A stretch of DNA of 64,000 nucleotides from Pleomorphomonas sp. NRK KF1 (GTDB lineage Bacteria > Pseudomonadota > Alphaproteobacteria > Rhizobiales > Pleomorphomonadaceae), in the NCBI RefSeq assembly GCF_023721755.1, contig NZ_JAMDLH010000001.1:806001-870000 (forward strand). Direction: 5' to 3'. The notes beneath the pieces are model-generated. The model had not been told where the DNA came from, did not search any database, and saw only the letters and a list, made by a program, of their open reading frames with translations. Position 1 is the first letter of the stretch. Each line of letters opens with the position of its first letter. Shown piece after piece: positions 46,700 through 55,353 of this stretch. The translations under genes were made by a program, and so were the position numbers.

Positions 46700-47962
46700 T
46701 CAGGCACCCGTGCCCGTGTCGTCGAGGCGCTCGCCATAGACGTAGATCGGCTTGGCCTTGCCGGCGATGACGTCGCCGGAAATCACCACTTCTGTCACGT
46801 CCTCGAGGTTCGGCAGCTCGTACATGGTTTCGAGCAGGATGCCCTCCATGATCGAGCGCAAACCACGGGCGCCGGTCTTGCGATCGATCGCCTTGCGGGC
46901 CACGGCGGAGAGCGCATCGTCCTGGAAGGAAAGCTTGACGTTCTCCATCTCGAACAGGCGCTGGTACTGCTTGACCAAGGCATTCTTCGGCTCGGTGAGG
47001 ATGATCACCAGCGCCGCCTCGTCGAGATCCTCCAGCGTGGCAAGCACGGGGAGACGACCCACGAACTCGGGGATCAGGCCGAACTTCAGGAGATCTTCCG
47101 GCTCGACCTGAGCGAACAGCTCGCCGGTGCGCCGATCCTCGGGAGCGGTCACCTGCGCCTGGAAGCCGATCGAGGTCGACTTGCCGCGCGCCGAGATGAT
47201 CTTCTCGAGGCCGGCGAAGGCGCCGCCGCAGATGAACAGGATGTTGGTGGTGTCGACCTGCAGGAACTCCTGCTGCGGATGCTTGCGCCCACCCTGGGGC
47301 GGCACAGAGGCCACGGTGCCTTCCATGATCTTGAGCAGGGCCTGCTGCACGCCCTCGCCCGACACGTCGCGGGTGATCGACGGGTTGTCGGACTTGCGCG
47401 AGATCTTGTCGACCTCGTCGATGTAGACGATGCCGCGCTGGGCACGCTCGACGTTGTAGTCGGCAGCCTGCAGCAGCTTCAGAATGATGTTCTCGACGTC
47501 CTCGCCGACGTAACCGGCTTCGGTCAGCGTCGTCGCGTCGGACATGGTGAACGGCACGTCGATGATGCGGGCGAGCGTCTGGGCGAGCAAGGTCTTGCCC
47601 GAGCCGGTCGGACCGATCAGCATGATGTTCGACTTGGCCAGCTCGACGTCGTTGTTCTTCGAGGCGTGATTGAGGCGCTTGTAGTGGTTGTGGACAGCCA
47701 CAGCCAGCACCTTCTTGGCCTTGTCCTGGCCGATCACGTAGTCGTCGAGCACCTTGCGGATTTCCGAAGGCGTCGGCACGCCGTCGCGCGACTTCACGAG
47801 ATTGGACTTCGACTCCTCACGGATGATGTCCATGCAGAGTTCAACGCATTCATCGCAAATGAACACCGTCGGTCCCGCGATGAGCTTGCGGACTTCATGC
47901 TGGCTCTTGCCGCAGAACGAACAGTAGAGGGTGTTCTTCGACTCGCCGCTAACCTTGGTCAT
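46700..47962 (-). CDS. clpX: ClpX, ATPase subunit of the ClpXP protease
   Basis: ClpX unfolds tagged substrates and feeds them to ClpP. The N-terminal zinc-binding domain shows [13 protein letters not shown] and [10 protein letters not shown] with four cysteines. The AAA+ module has Walker [16 protein letters not shown], pore loop [10 protein letters not shown], Walker [11 protein letters not shown] and the ClpP-binding IGF loop (SIGFQAQV). Length 420 aa. The start at 47962 begins the conserved sequence [14 protein letters not shown]; the frame extends further upstream without it. It lies 204 bases downstream of clpP. Confidence 0.98.
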   Translation of the reverse strand: MTKVSGESKNTLYCSFCGKSQHEVRKLIAGPTVFICDECVELCMDIIREESKSNLVKSRDGVPTPSEIRKVLDDYVIGQDKAKKVLAVAVHNHYKRLNHASKNNDVELAKSNIMLIGPTGSGKTLLAQTLARIIDVPFTMSDATTLTEAGYVGEDVENIILKLLQAADYNVERAQRGIVYIDEVDKISRKSDNPSITRDVSGEGVQQALLKIMEGTVASVPPQGGRKHPQQEFLQVDTTNILFICGGAFAGLEKIISARGKSTSIGFQAQVTAPEDRRTGELFAQVEPEDLLKFGLIPEFVGRLPVLATLEDLDEAALVIILTEPKNALVKQYQRLFEMENVKLSFQDDALSAVARKAIDRKTGARGLRSIMEGILLETMYELPNLEDVTEVVISGDVIAGKAKPIYVYGERLDDTGTGA

Positions 47963-48166
47963 CCAATCATTCCCGCTCGGTTGACGGACGGTCCGAGCCC
48001 GCCCCTGGGGGCGAGTATCGAACCGAACCTTCCCTCTCGAACCCTCTTCAGTGACCGAATCCGCCGGAACCGCCACATGCGCATGTTGCGCTCAAAGGAC
48101 TCAAGATAGCTTTAACGTACCGATCTCAATGCACCGCCGCCTGCGGCGCCGGCAAACCTTCTTTCC

Positions 48167-48793
48167 TCAGGGCAGTTCGGGAACCGACCGCTTCGCGATC
48201 ACATCGTCCACGAGCCCGAATGCCTTGGCCGCCTCGGCGTCCATGAAGTTGTCGCGCTCCAGCGCCTCTTCGACCGCAGCAAGATCGCGGCCGGTATGCT
48301 GGACGTAGATCTGGTTGAGGCGGCGCTTCAGCTTCAGGATCTCCTGGGCATGCAGCATGATGTCCGCCGCCTGGCCACGGAAGCCGCCGGACGGCTGGTG
48401 CACCATGATGCGCGCGTTGGGCAGCGAGAAGCGCATGCCCGGCTCGCCGGCGCAAAGAAGAAGCGACCCCATGGACGCGGCCTGGCCGATGCAGAGCGTC
48501 GCCACCTTCGGACGGATGAACTGCATGGTGTCGTAGATCGCAAGACCCGCCGTCACATAGCCGCCGGGAGAGTTGATGTAGAGGGAGATCTCCTTGTTGG
48601 GATTCTCCGACTCAAGGAACAGAAGCTGGGCGCTGACCAGCGTTGCGACTCCGTCGTCGATGCCGCCCGTTATGAAGATGATCCGCTCCTTGAGGAGGCG
48701 CGAGAAAATGTCATAGGCGCGCTCGCCACGGTTCGTCTGCTCGACGACCATCGGGACCAGCGTGCTCATGGTGAAATCGACAGGATCCTTCAT
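48167..48793 (-). CDS. clpP: ClpP, proteolytic subunit of the Clp protease
   Basis: The 208-residue serine peptidase forms the tetradecameric barrel. The catalytic Ser is in [12 protein letters not shown], the His in [14 protein letters not shown] and the Asp in [11 protein letters not shown]. The N-terminus [20 protein letters not shown] carries the usual propeptide. GAGGGA precedes the ATG at a short spacing; a later ATG eight codons on is an alternative. It is between tig and clpX on the same strand. Confidence 0.98.
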   Translation of the reverse strand: MKDPVDFTMSTLVPMVVEQTNRGERAYDIFSRLLKERIIFITGGIDDGVATLVSAQLLFLESENPNKEISLYINSPGGYVTAGLAIYDTMQFIRPKVATLCIGQAASMGSLLLCAGEPGMRFSLPNARIMVHQPSGGFRGQAADIMLHAQEILKLKRRLNQIYVQHTGRDLAAVEEALERDNFMDAEAAKAFGLVDDVIAKRSVPELP

Positions 48794-49064
48794 ACGTTCC
48801 CTCGGCGTTCGACGGACGAACCGCCCTCCCCACCCCGTCTTGGGGCTGCTTGGAACAGCGGTGGCGTCGCCAGCAAATCACTCTTGCCGTGATCGTTACA
48901 TCCCAACCAGACGCTTGGCTACACCAAAGCCTCTGAATTTTCGGTGCATGGTGTACGGCTTCCCATGCCCCGCCTACCCCAGGGGAACCTCCCCATAAAG
49001 GCCACTTATGCATCGCCGGCAAACTCTGCAAGCGGTCGAAACGGCGCGCAGGGCTGCTCTCCTC

Positions 49065-49105
49065 AAAACGCAACCGGCCGGAGCGTCGCCGCCCCGGCCG
49101 CGTTG
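49065..49105 (-). terminator. Terminator of tig
   Basis: Bases 49094-49105 pair with 49071-49081 (CAAC and CGGCCGG arms with one bulge); on the minus strand a TTTT run (49065-49068) follows. The 338 bases between clpP and tig hold this terminator and the clpP promoter region and no visible gene. Confidence 0.65.
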
Positions 49106-49131
49106 GTCTCGCAAGAATTACGGAGCGCCGA

Positions 49132-50481
49132 TCAGACGGCGGGCTCTTCGTCGTCCTTGAACAGCTCTTCCTTGGTCACCGTCTTGTCGGTGACCTTGAC
49201 CATCCCGAGAAGGACGTCGACCACCTTCTCCTCGAACACCGGCGCCTGCAGCGAGGCAAGCGCGTTGGCGTCGCGGCGGTAGAAGTCGAACACGGCCTTC
49301 TCCTGGCCCGGGAACTGGCGGGCACGCTCGATCAGCGCGCGCTGCAGCTCCTGCTCGTTGACCTGGACCTTCTCGCGCTCGCCGAACTTCGACAGGACGA
49401 GACCGAGACGAACGCGGCGCTCGGCGATCTTGAGATAGTCGGCGCGAGCCTTCTCCTCGGTGGTGTCCTCGTCCTCGAAGGTCTTGCCGGCAGACTTAAT
49501 CTCGGCCTCGACCTGACCCCAGATCGCGTTGAACTCCTGCTCCACCAGCGTCGCCGGCAGCTCGAAGGAATACTGCGCGTCGAGAGCATCGAGCAGCTGG
49601 CGCTTCACCTTCTGGCGGGTCTGGCCGCCATTCTGGGACTCGATCTGCTGCTTGACGATGTCCTTCAGCGCATCAAGGCTGTCCATGCCGAGCGTCTTGG
49701 CCCAGTCGTCGTCGAGCTTGAGCTCGCCGGGGGCGGCAACCTCGAACACCTCGATGTCGAAGGTGGCCGGCTTGCCGGCGAGGTGCTTGGCCTGGTAATC
49801 CTCGGGGAAGGTCACTTCGATGACCTTCTTGTCGCCGACCTTGACGCCGATCAGCTGCTCCTCGAAGCCGGGGATGAAGCGGCCCTGACCGAGGAAGATG
49901 GCGGCGCGATCGTCGGCGCCACCGTCGAAGGGCTCGCCATCGATCTTGCCCAGGTAGGAAATGGTCAGCCGGTCGCCGTTCTCGGCGGCGGCGCCTTCCT
50001 CGCGGGCAACGTAGGAACGGGCGCCCTCGGCGATCTGGGTCAGACGCTCCTCGACTTCCGAATCGGCCACTTCGACGACCGGGCGCTCGATGGCGATGCC
50101 ATCGACCGGCGCCAGCTCGAACTCCGGCACGATCTCGTAGGAGATGTCGTAGGCGAGGTCGAGGTCACCCGACAGGATCTTCTCGGCATCCTCGTCGGTA
50201 AGCTTGATCTGCGGCTGCATGGCAGCCTTCTCGGAACGCTCTTCGAGGGCCTTGTTCGAGGTCTCGCCGATCACGTTGTTGACGATCTCGGCCATGGCCG
50301 ACTTGCCGTAGAGCTTCTTGAGGTGAGCCTTGGGAACCTTGCCGGGGCGGAAGCCGCGAATCTGGGCGCGTCCCTTGAGGTCCTCGAGATAGGCATCGAG
50401 CTTCTCAGCGAGTTCGGAGGCCGTGACGACGATCTTGAGCTCGCGCTTCAGGCCTTCGGTCGAGGTTTCAGTCACCTGCAT
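49132..50481 (-). CDS. tig: Trigger factor
   Basis: Trigger factor is the ribosome-bound chaperone and peptidyl-prolyl isomerase for nascent chains. The protein (449 aa) has the ribosome-binding N-domain with the signature GFRPGKVPK (residues about 43-51), the FKBP-like domain (EGAAAENGDRLTISYLGKID) and the long helical C-domain. The start MQVTETSTEGLKRELKIVV at 50481 is the family start; the frame reads on upstream to 50586 without conservation. It is the first gene of the tig-clpP-clpX-lon-hupB series. Confidence 0.97.
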   Translation of the reverse strand: MQVTETSTEGLKRELKIVVTASELAEKLDAYLEDLKGRAQIRGFRPGKVPKAHLKKLYGKSAMAEIVNNVIGETSNKALEERSEKAAMQPQIKLTDEDAEKILSGDLDLAYDISYEIVPEFELAPVDGIAIERPVVEVADSEVEERLTQIAEGARSYVAREEGAAAENGDRLTISYLGKIDGEPFDGGADDRAAIFLGQGRFIPGFEEQLIGVKVGDKKVIEVTFPEDYQAKHLAGKPATFDIEVFEVAAPGELKLDDDWAKTLGMDSLDALKDIVKQQIESQNGGQTRQKVKRQLLDALDAQYSFELPATLVEQEFNAIWGQVEAEIKSAGKTFEDEDTTEEKARADYLKIAERRVRLGLVLSKFGEREKVQVNEQELQRALIERARQFPGQEKAVFDFYRRDANALASLQAPVFEEKVVDVLLGMVKVTDKTVTKEELFKDDEEPAV

Positions 50482-50651
50482 GGATGTTTTCTTTCGTCTC
50501 TGATCCCGAGAACGCCCCAGAGACCGTTCCGGCGGTTCTCCCTGCCGAACCGGTCCGAAGAAGCGGTTCAATTCTGTCTTCACCACCGGCGGGACGCCAC
50601 GGAGGCGTACCTGACACCGACCGCATCACCCTCGATCGCAGCGGGCCGATC

Positions 50652-50736
50652 TGGTGCGGGCGAAGGGACTTGAACCCCCACGGCTTTCGCCACTGGAACC
50701 TAAATCCAGCGTGTCTACCAATTCCACCACGCCCGC
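50652..50736 (-). tRNA. tRNA-Leu (anticodon TAG)
   Basis: An 85-base tRNA on the minus strand: acceptor GCGGGCG/CGCCCGC, anticodon arm CTGGA-TTTAGGT-TCCAG (TAG), a long variable arm as in class II tRNAs, GGTTCAAGTCC in the T-arm and an encoded CCA end. It is about 170 bases upstream of tig. Confidence 0.97.
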
Positions 50737-50812
50737 GATCCAACCGCGCCGACCATCGCCTCCGATGCTCGAAGCGGGGTCTCCATAGCAAACTTCCCCG
50801 CAGGCACAAAGC

Positions 50813-50846
50813 AAAAAGGGGAGGATTCGCGACGAACCTCCCCTTT
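50813..50846 (-). terminator. Terminator of the DUF4405 gene
   Basis: AAAGGGGAGG (50815-50824) pairs with CCTCCCCTTT (50837-50846) and the minus strand continues in TTTTTGC. A clean Rho-independent terminator 26 bases past the stop codon, also isolating tRNA-Leu. Confidence 0.88.
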
Positions 50847-50872
50847 GGTCGAGTTTGCCGGCTTTGGCGGGC

Positions 50873-51397
50873 TCAGGGCGCGGGCTGGCTGGCCGCCGCG
50901 TCCATCGCCAACGCGGCGCCCAACAGCTCGAAACTGTCGTGCCCGGACGCCTTGGCGAGCCCGGCCACCGTATCCTCGGCCGACCCGACTTCGACCCCGA
51001 TCGCCTTGAGCCGACCGGTCACCGTCGCCTCGTCGGTGTGGGCAAGCGCGGCCAGCGCCGTCATCGAGGCATTGTTGAGCGCGCCGAACACGACGGCGCG
51101 GGGGTTGGTCGCCGTGGCGCCCGCGCCCTCATAGGCGAATGCGCCTGCGGCGGCGAGGCAGACGACCGTCGAAACCCACATGGCCGACCGCCGGAAGTAG
51201 TTGGCGAGCGTCCGCCAGTTGCGCCAGACGTGCAGCCCGAAGGGCACGATCAGGAACAACGACAGGATCTCGTGCATCTCGCGGAAATACTGCGCTCCAA
51301 CGCCGAGAAAGAGCGCGACGCCGGAGACCAGGGAGATCAGGAACAGCCAGGTGGTCAGGGGCGTGGCATAGCGAAAGAGGATATCTTTGATCGACAT
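50873..51397 (-). CDS. DUF4405-type membrane protein
   Basis: A 174-residue protein with three hydrophobic segments (near residues 10-32, 42-58 and 73-93) and an Ala-rich C-terminal tail. The RYATPLTTWLFLISLVSGVA start and the conserved histidines in REMHEILSLFLIVPFGLHVWRNW match DUF4405, a family related to membrane cytochrome b subunits, in which such histidines may bind haem. The C-terminal 80 residues (GALNNASMTALAALAHTDEA) are an extra soluble domain. There is no ribosome-binding sequence before the ATG. Function not known. Confidence 0.75.
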   Translation of the reverse strand: MSIKDILFRYATPLTTWLFLISLVSGVALFLGVGAQYFREMHEILSLFLIVPFGLHVWRNWRTLANYFRRSAMWVSTVVCLAAAGAFAYEGAGATATNPRAVVFGALNNASMTALAALAHTDEATVTGRLKAIGVEVGSAEDTVAGLAKASGHDSFELLGAALAMDAAASQPAP

Positions 51398-51505
51398 GAG
51401 GGAAACTCGGAAAATGAAGAATAGATGGGAAAGCAGACCCTTGGTCTCCCTTTCCTCCTAGCACTCCTCAAAATCCGGATCCTCTCATCACGGTCGCGAA
51501 GTGTA

Positions 51506-51901
51506 TCAAAGGGTATCGGCCGTTCCTTTGCGCTTCCGACTTGCCTTGCGCGACTTTTCCTCGGCCTTGACCGCTTCGCTTCGGCGAGCAACGGCGACCG
51601 CGGCGCGGCACCAGTCGAGGAACTCGTCAGGCTCGTCGTAAAGCCGCTCCGGCGCTCGCCAGTAAGGCATCTGAGCCGTCCGGCCATCCTTGGTAGTGTA
51701 CTCGAACTGAGGACAATCCTCGGCGACGAAGCGGCTCCGTGTCTCGTCGTCCACCTTGAAGTAAAGACTGCCGTCGATCTCAAGGGCGAACACCATGCCG
51801 TCCTGATAGATCGAAAGCCCGCCGAACATCTTGCGGAACGTGACGCCGCCGAGTGGCTCCGTCAGTTCGCGCAAAAACTCCCTAAAGCCGTCATCCGCCA
51901 T
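51506..51901 (-). CDS. TfoX/Sxy N-terminal domain protein
   Basis: A 131-residue cytoplasmic protein. The core FREFLRELTEPLGGVTFRKM continued by FGGLSIYQDGMVFALE and DDETRSRFVAEDCPQFEYTT is the TfoX_N domain found in competence regulator Sxy/TfoX, but many alphaproteobacterial members are free-standing and of unknown role. The lysine/arginine-rich C-terminus (KAEEKSRKASRKRKG) could bind nucleic acid. GGAG lies seven bases before the ATG at 51901. It is divergent from the serine hydrolase gene. Confidence 0.87.
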   Translation of the reverse strand: MADDGFREFLRELTEPLGGVTFRKMFGGLSIYQDGMVFALEIDGSLYFKVDDETRSRFVAEDCPQFEYTTKDGRTAQMPYWRAPERLYDEPDEFLDWCRAAVAVARRSEAVKAEEKSRKASRKRKGTADTL

Positions 51902-52015
51902 CGCCACTCTCCACACGCAAAGCTAACGGGAACATAAAGCGAACATACAAACACGTCCAGTCCCAAGAATGCGTGGTTCGCTTGCTTTTCTGGGATACAT
52001 GCGTAAATTGTCCCC

Positions 52016-53203
52016 ATGTCTGGACACATCAAAAAGTTTGCCGCATCGGCCCTGATTTACATGGTCACGCTGGTGACTCCCATGTCTGGGGTGATGGCCG
52101 GCGAGGCGGAAATCGCCCGTCTTGAGCATCTGTTCCATGCGCCGGAGCAGGCGGGCAGCCAGTTCTCCAAGTCGTTTCTCGCGGCAGTCCCCGCTGACAA
52201 GGTGTCCCAGATCGTCAGGCAGATGATCGATTCGTTTGGGACGCCGCGGGCGATCGTCCAAGACGGCGAGGACTATGCGGTCGAGACTGAAACCCACGCG
52301 ATTCCCACCAAGGTGACCCTGGACAGCGACGGCATGATCGAAGGTCTGCTGTTTGAGCCGCCGGTGGCGCTCACCGCTTCCCTCGAAGAAACCCTGCAGA
52401 AGCTCGCGGGCCTCGCCGATACGGTGTCCTATACGGTCGAAGTTGATGGAGCGCCCCGCCATGAGCGCGACGCCGACCGCCCCCTTGCCGTCGGCTCGGC
52501 CTTCAAACTCGGCGTGCTGAAGGTTCTCGCCGATGACGTCGCGGCGGGACGCCACCAGTGGGAAGAGGTGGTGCGCCTTGCCATGGGCGACCGCTCGCTG
52601 CCATCGGGCGACCTTCGCCTCTACCCCGTCGGATCGCCCTTCACGCTGCACACCCTCGCGGCGGAGATGATCGCCCGTAGCGACAACACGGCGACGGACA
52701 CGTTGATCCACGTGGTCGGCGCCGAGCGGGTCGCCGAGGTGCTCGGCCTCGATACGCTGCTGACCACACGGGCCCTGTTTCTACTGAAAGCCGACAAGAG
52801 CTTGGCCGACGCCTACATCTCGGGTTCGGCCGACGACCGGAAGGCCATCCTGAAGCAGCTGTCCGATCGCGATTTGCCGCCCGTGGCTGCGGCCTCCAGC
52901 CCCTATACGCCCGACCTCGAATGGATGATTCCCGTCCGGCGGCTTTGCAGCCTCGTCGTCGCGCTGTCCGATCTCGATGTCTTCGAGATCAACCCCGGCC
53001 CGGTCCGCCCCGGTTCGTGGCAGCGCGTCGCTTACAAGGGAGGCAGCGAAGCCGGCGTCCTCAACCTGACGGCCGCGCTGATCGGCCAGGACGACCGCAC
53101 ACACTGCCTGTCGGTGACGCTCAATGGCGACAAACCGATTGACGAAGCGACCGCCGCAGGCCTGTTCACCCGGGCAGCCGCCCAGCTCGCCACCGGAAAA
53201 TAA
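52016..53203 (+). CDS. Class-A-beta-lactamase-like serine hydrolase
   Basis: A 395-residue secreted protein (signal-like start, MSGHIKKFAASALIYMVTLV, cleavage probably after VMA). The C-terminal domain shows the penicillin-recognising motifs: SAFK as SxxK in LAVGSAFKLGVLK, SDN in IARSDNTATDTLI and KGG in YKGGSEAGVLN in place of KTG. The Glu166 loop of true class A enzymes is not evident, so a carboxypeptidase or esterase role is as likely as beta-lactam hydrolysis. The N-terminal 130 residues form a DUF3887-like lobe (VSQIVRQMIDSFGTPRAI). No ribosome-binding site is seen. Confidence 0.85.
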   Translation: MSGHIKKFAASALIYMVTLVTPMSGVMAGEAEIARLEHLFHAPEQAGSQFSKSFLAAVPADKVSQIVRQMIDSFGTPRAIVQDGEDYAVETETHAIPTKVTLDSDGMIEGLLFEPPVALTASLEETLQKLAGLADTVSYTVEVDGAPRHERDADRPLAVGSAFKLGVLKVLADDVAAGRHQWEEVVRLAMGDRSLPSGDLRLYPVGSPFTLHTLAAEMIARSDNTATDTLIHVVGAERVAEVLGLDTLLTTRALFLLKADKSLADAYISGSADDRKAILKQLSDRDLPPVAAASSPYTPDLEWMIPVRRLCSLVVALSDLDVFEINPGPVRPGSWQRVAYKGGSEAGVLNLTAALIGQDDRTHCLSVTLNGDKPIDEATAAGLFTRAAAQLATGK

Positions 53204-53207
53204 CGCG

Positions 53208-53870
53208 TCAGGCCTTGTCGAGCCCCATCTGCCAGAAGGCCGCCTCTAGCCGGCTCGCCTGCCCGAAGATGCCGGCGATCTGGCGAAAGCGCACGTCTCC
53301 CATCGCGCCACCGGACAGCGCATCGAGATGCTCGATGGTCGCGGCCGCCACCTGCTGGTAGCCGTCAGCGGCATACTCGGCGATCCAGGGCGCGTATGGG
53401 TTGCTCGCGTCAAGCGCTCCCGGAATCGCAGCCAGCCGACGCGCGATCACCCCGTAGCCGATCATGCAAGGCGCCAGCGCGACGTGGAGATCGAGGAGAT
53501 CCCCGCGCACGCCCCAGTCGAGCACGAAGCGGGTGTAGGCCGTGGTCGGCATGTCCTCTTCGGATGTCTCGAGGTCGGCCGGCGTCAGCCCCCAGCCCTC
53601 GCAATACTTGACGTGCAGCGCCATCTCGCCATCGAGGATCGCCCGAAGACCATCGAGGCCATAGCGCATTTCCTCCATCGTCCGTCCCTTGTAGGCGGCA
53701 AGCGCGTAGGCGCGGGCGAACTGGATCAGGAACAGATAGTCCTGGACGAGATAGTGCCGGAACGCCGCCTCAGGCAGCGTGCCGGCCGCCATCATCTCCA
53801 CGAAGGGATGCTCGACATAGGCGCGCCAGTCGTCGGCGCAGGACGCAACGAGGCGATCGAACAGGGTCAT
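53208..53870 (-). CDS. tenA: TenA-family thiaminase / aminopyrimidine hydrolase
   Basis: TenA hydrolyses aminopyrimidine breakdown products of thiamin, for salvage. The 220-residue all-helical protein has [38 protein letters not shown], the active-site Cys in [12 protein letters not shown] and the late Glu in [11 protein letters not shown]. It overlaps tgt by four bases, so the two are coupled although they have no evident biochemical link. Other thiamin genes are not in the window. Stop codons of tenA and the convergent serine hydrolase are only four bases apart. Confidence 0.93.
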   Translation of the reverse strand: MTLFDRLVASCADDWRAYVEHPFVEMMAAGTLPEAAFRHYLVQDYLFLIQFARAYALAAYKGRTMEEMRYGLDGLRAILDGEMALHVKYCEGWGLTPADLETSEEDMPTTAYTRFVLDWGVRGDLLDLHVALAPCMIGYGVIARRLAAIPGALDASNPYAPWIAEYAADGYQQVAAATIEHLDALSGGAMGDVRFRQIAGIFGQASRLEAAFWQMGLDKA

Positions 53871-55003
53871 TCCGTCTCTCCCCTTGCCCAGGCGGCCTTG
53901 GTCTCGGCCTTGAACGCCTCGAAGCGTCCGGCTTCGATGGCATCGCGTATGCCCTGCATCAGCGACTGGTAGTAGGCGACGTTGACCCAGGTGAGCAGCA
54001 TGGCGCCGAGCGCCTCGCCCGTGCGCACCAGATGATGGATGTAGGCACGTGAGTAGTCGCGCGCCGCCGGACAGTTCGATGTCGGGTCGATCGGCCGGGG
54101 ATCGTCCATGTGCCGGGCGTTCTTGAAGTTGAGCTTGCCGAAGCGGGTGTAGGCGAGACCATGCCGGCCGGCGCGCGTCGGCATGACGCAGTCGAACTGG
54201 TCAATGCCGCGCGCCACGCTCTCGATGATATCGTCGGGCGTGCCGACGCCCATCAGATAGCGCGGCTTGTCGCGCGGCAGAACAGGATCGACGACGTCGA
54301 TCATCTGCAGCATGACCGCCTGCGGTTCGCCGACGGCGAGCCCGCCGACCGAATAGCCCTCGAAGGGCATGGCCGCGAGTTCGCGGGCGCTCACTTCGCG
54401 CAGCGCCGGCACGTCGCCGCCCTGGACGATACCGTAGAGCCCCTGCCCTTTCCCCGGCCCGCCCATCGTCTCGAACTGCCGGCGCGACCGCTCGGCCCAC
54501 CGGAGGCTCAACCGCATGCCGCGCTCGACTTCCCTTGGTTCGGCCGGCAGGCGAACGCATTCGTCGAGCTGCATCTGGATGTCGGAGCCGAGAAGTCCCT
54601 GAATCTCGATGGACCGTTCCGGCGTCAGTTCGTGACGACTGCCGTCGATGTGGCTCTGGAAGGTCACACCGCGCTCGTCCATCTTCCTGAGCTTGGCGAG
54701 CGACATCACCTGGAAGCCGCCGCTGTCGGTGAGGATGGTCTTGTCCCAGGTGGAGAACTTGTGCAGGCCGCCCAGCGCCGCCACCCGCTCGGCGCCGGGG
54801 CGCAGCATCAGATGATAGGTGTTGCCGAGCACGACGTCGGCGCCGGTCGCCTTCACGTCGTCCATGAACATCGCCTTCACCGTTCCGAGCGTGCCGACCG
54901 GCATGAAGGCCGGCGTGCGGACGACGCCATGCGGCGTGACGATCTCGCCACGGCGCGCCCGACCGTCGGTCGCAAGCAGGCGAAAGGAAAAGGGCTGGGT
55001 CAT
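53867..55003 (-). CDS. tgt: Queuine tRNA-ribosyltransferase
   Basis: Tgt exchanges guanine-34 of GUN-anticodon tRNAs for the queuosine precursor preQ1. The protein (378 aa) shows the catalytic Asp in [11 protein letters not shown], the second Asp in [17 protein letters not shown], and [17 protein letters not shown] and the zinc region [15 protein letters not shown] (the family has a further Cys upstream). No queA or other queuosine gene is adjacent. A start at 55003 fits the family; GGAGAG is rather far upstream (about 14 bases). Confidence 0.96.
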   Translation of the reverse strand: MTQPFSFRLLATDGRARRGEIVTPHGVVRTPAFMPVGTLGTVKAMFMDDVKATGADVVLGNTYHLMLRPGAERVAALGGLHKFSTWDKTILTDSGGFQVMSLAKLRKMDERGVTFQSHIDGSRHELTPERSIEIQGLLGSDIQMQLDECVRLPAEPREVERGMRLSLRWAERSRRQFETMGGPGKGQGLYGIVQGGDVPALREVSARELAAMPFEGYSVGGLAVGEPQAVMLQMIDVVDPVLPRDKPRYLMGVGTPDDIIESVARGIDQFDCVMPTRAGRHGLAYTRFGKLNFKNARHMDDPRPIDPTSNCPAARDYSRAYIHHLVRTGEALGAMLLTWVNVAYYQSLMQGIRDAIEAGRFEAFKAETKAAWARGETE

Positions 55004-55053
55004 GGGCTGGGCTTTGCTCTCCGGGCGTCTTTTTCAGAACGCCTTGTTTCCCG

Positions 55054-55192
55054 CCCCTCTCTCCAACTCTCCCCCACAAGGGGGGAGAGGGCGCCAGTTG
55101 GTTCCCACTAGAACCTATCCGTAGGCAAGCGTGCCCTCTGATCGGTTCGACAGGCCCTCTCCCCCCTTGTGGGGGAGAGTTGGAGAGAGGGG
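55054..55192. repeat. 39-bp perfect inverted repeat upstream of tgt
   Basis: Bases 55054-55092 and 55154-55192 are perfect reverse complements over 39 bases with 61 bases between. Each arm contains its own hairpin (CTCTCCCCC-ACAA-GGGGGAGAG type). The sequence is C/T-rich on one strand and recalls a dispersed repeat of Rhizobiales. It lies between the RND gene end and tgt; the rest of the 350-base gap shows no gene. Confidence 0.85.
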
Positions 55193-55353
55193 TATCGTTC
55201 CGCCCGCAATAGCGAAAAACACCGTCGGCAACAACGTCTCTCAGAGAGCGTTTTGAGATTCGCTCCGGCGAGTCGGCAGGCCCGACTTTCAAGAACCGGA
55301 GCCCTGCAGACATTCGATCCGTGAGCACCGGAGCAGAATTTCCAATCGGCCTC

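Noticed and set aside
55054-55192. Inverted repeat as ends of an insertion sequence
   Set aside because: Only 61 bases lie between the arms, with no transposase frame and no target-site duplication visible.
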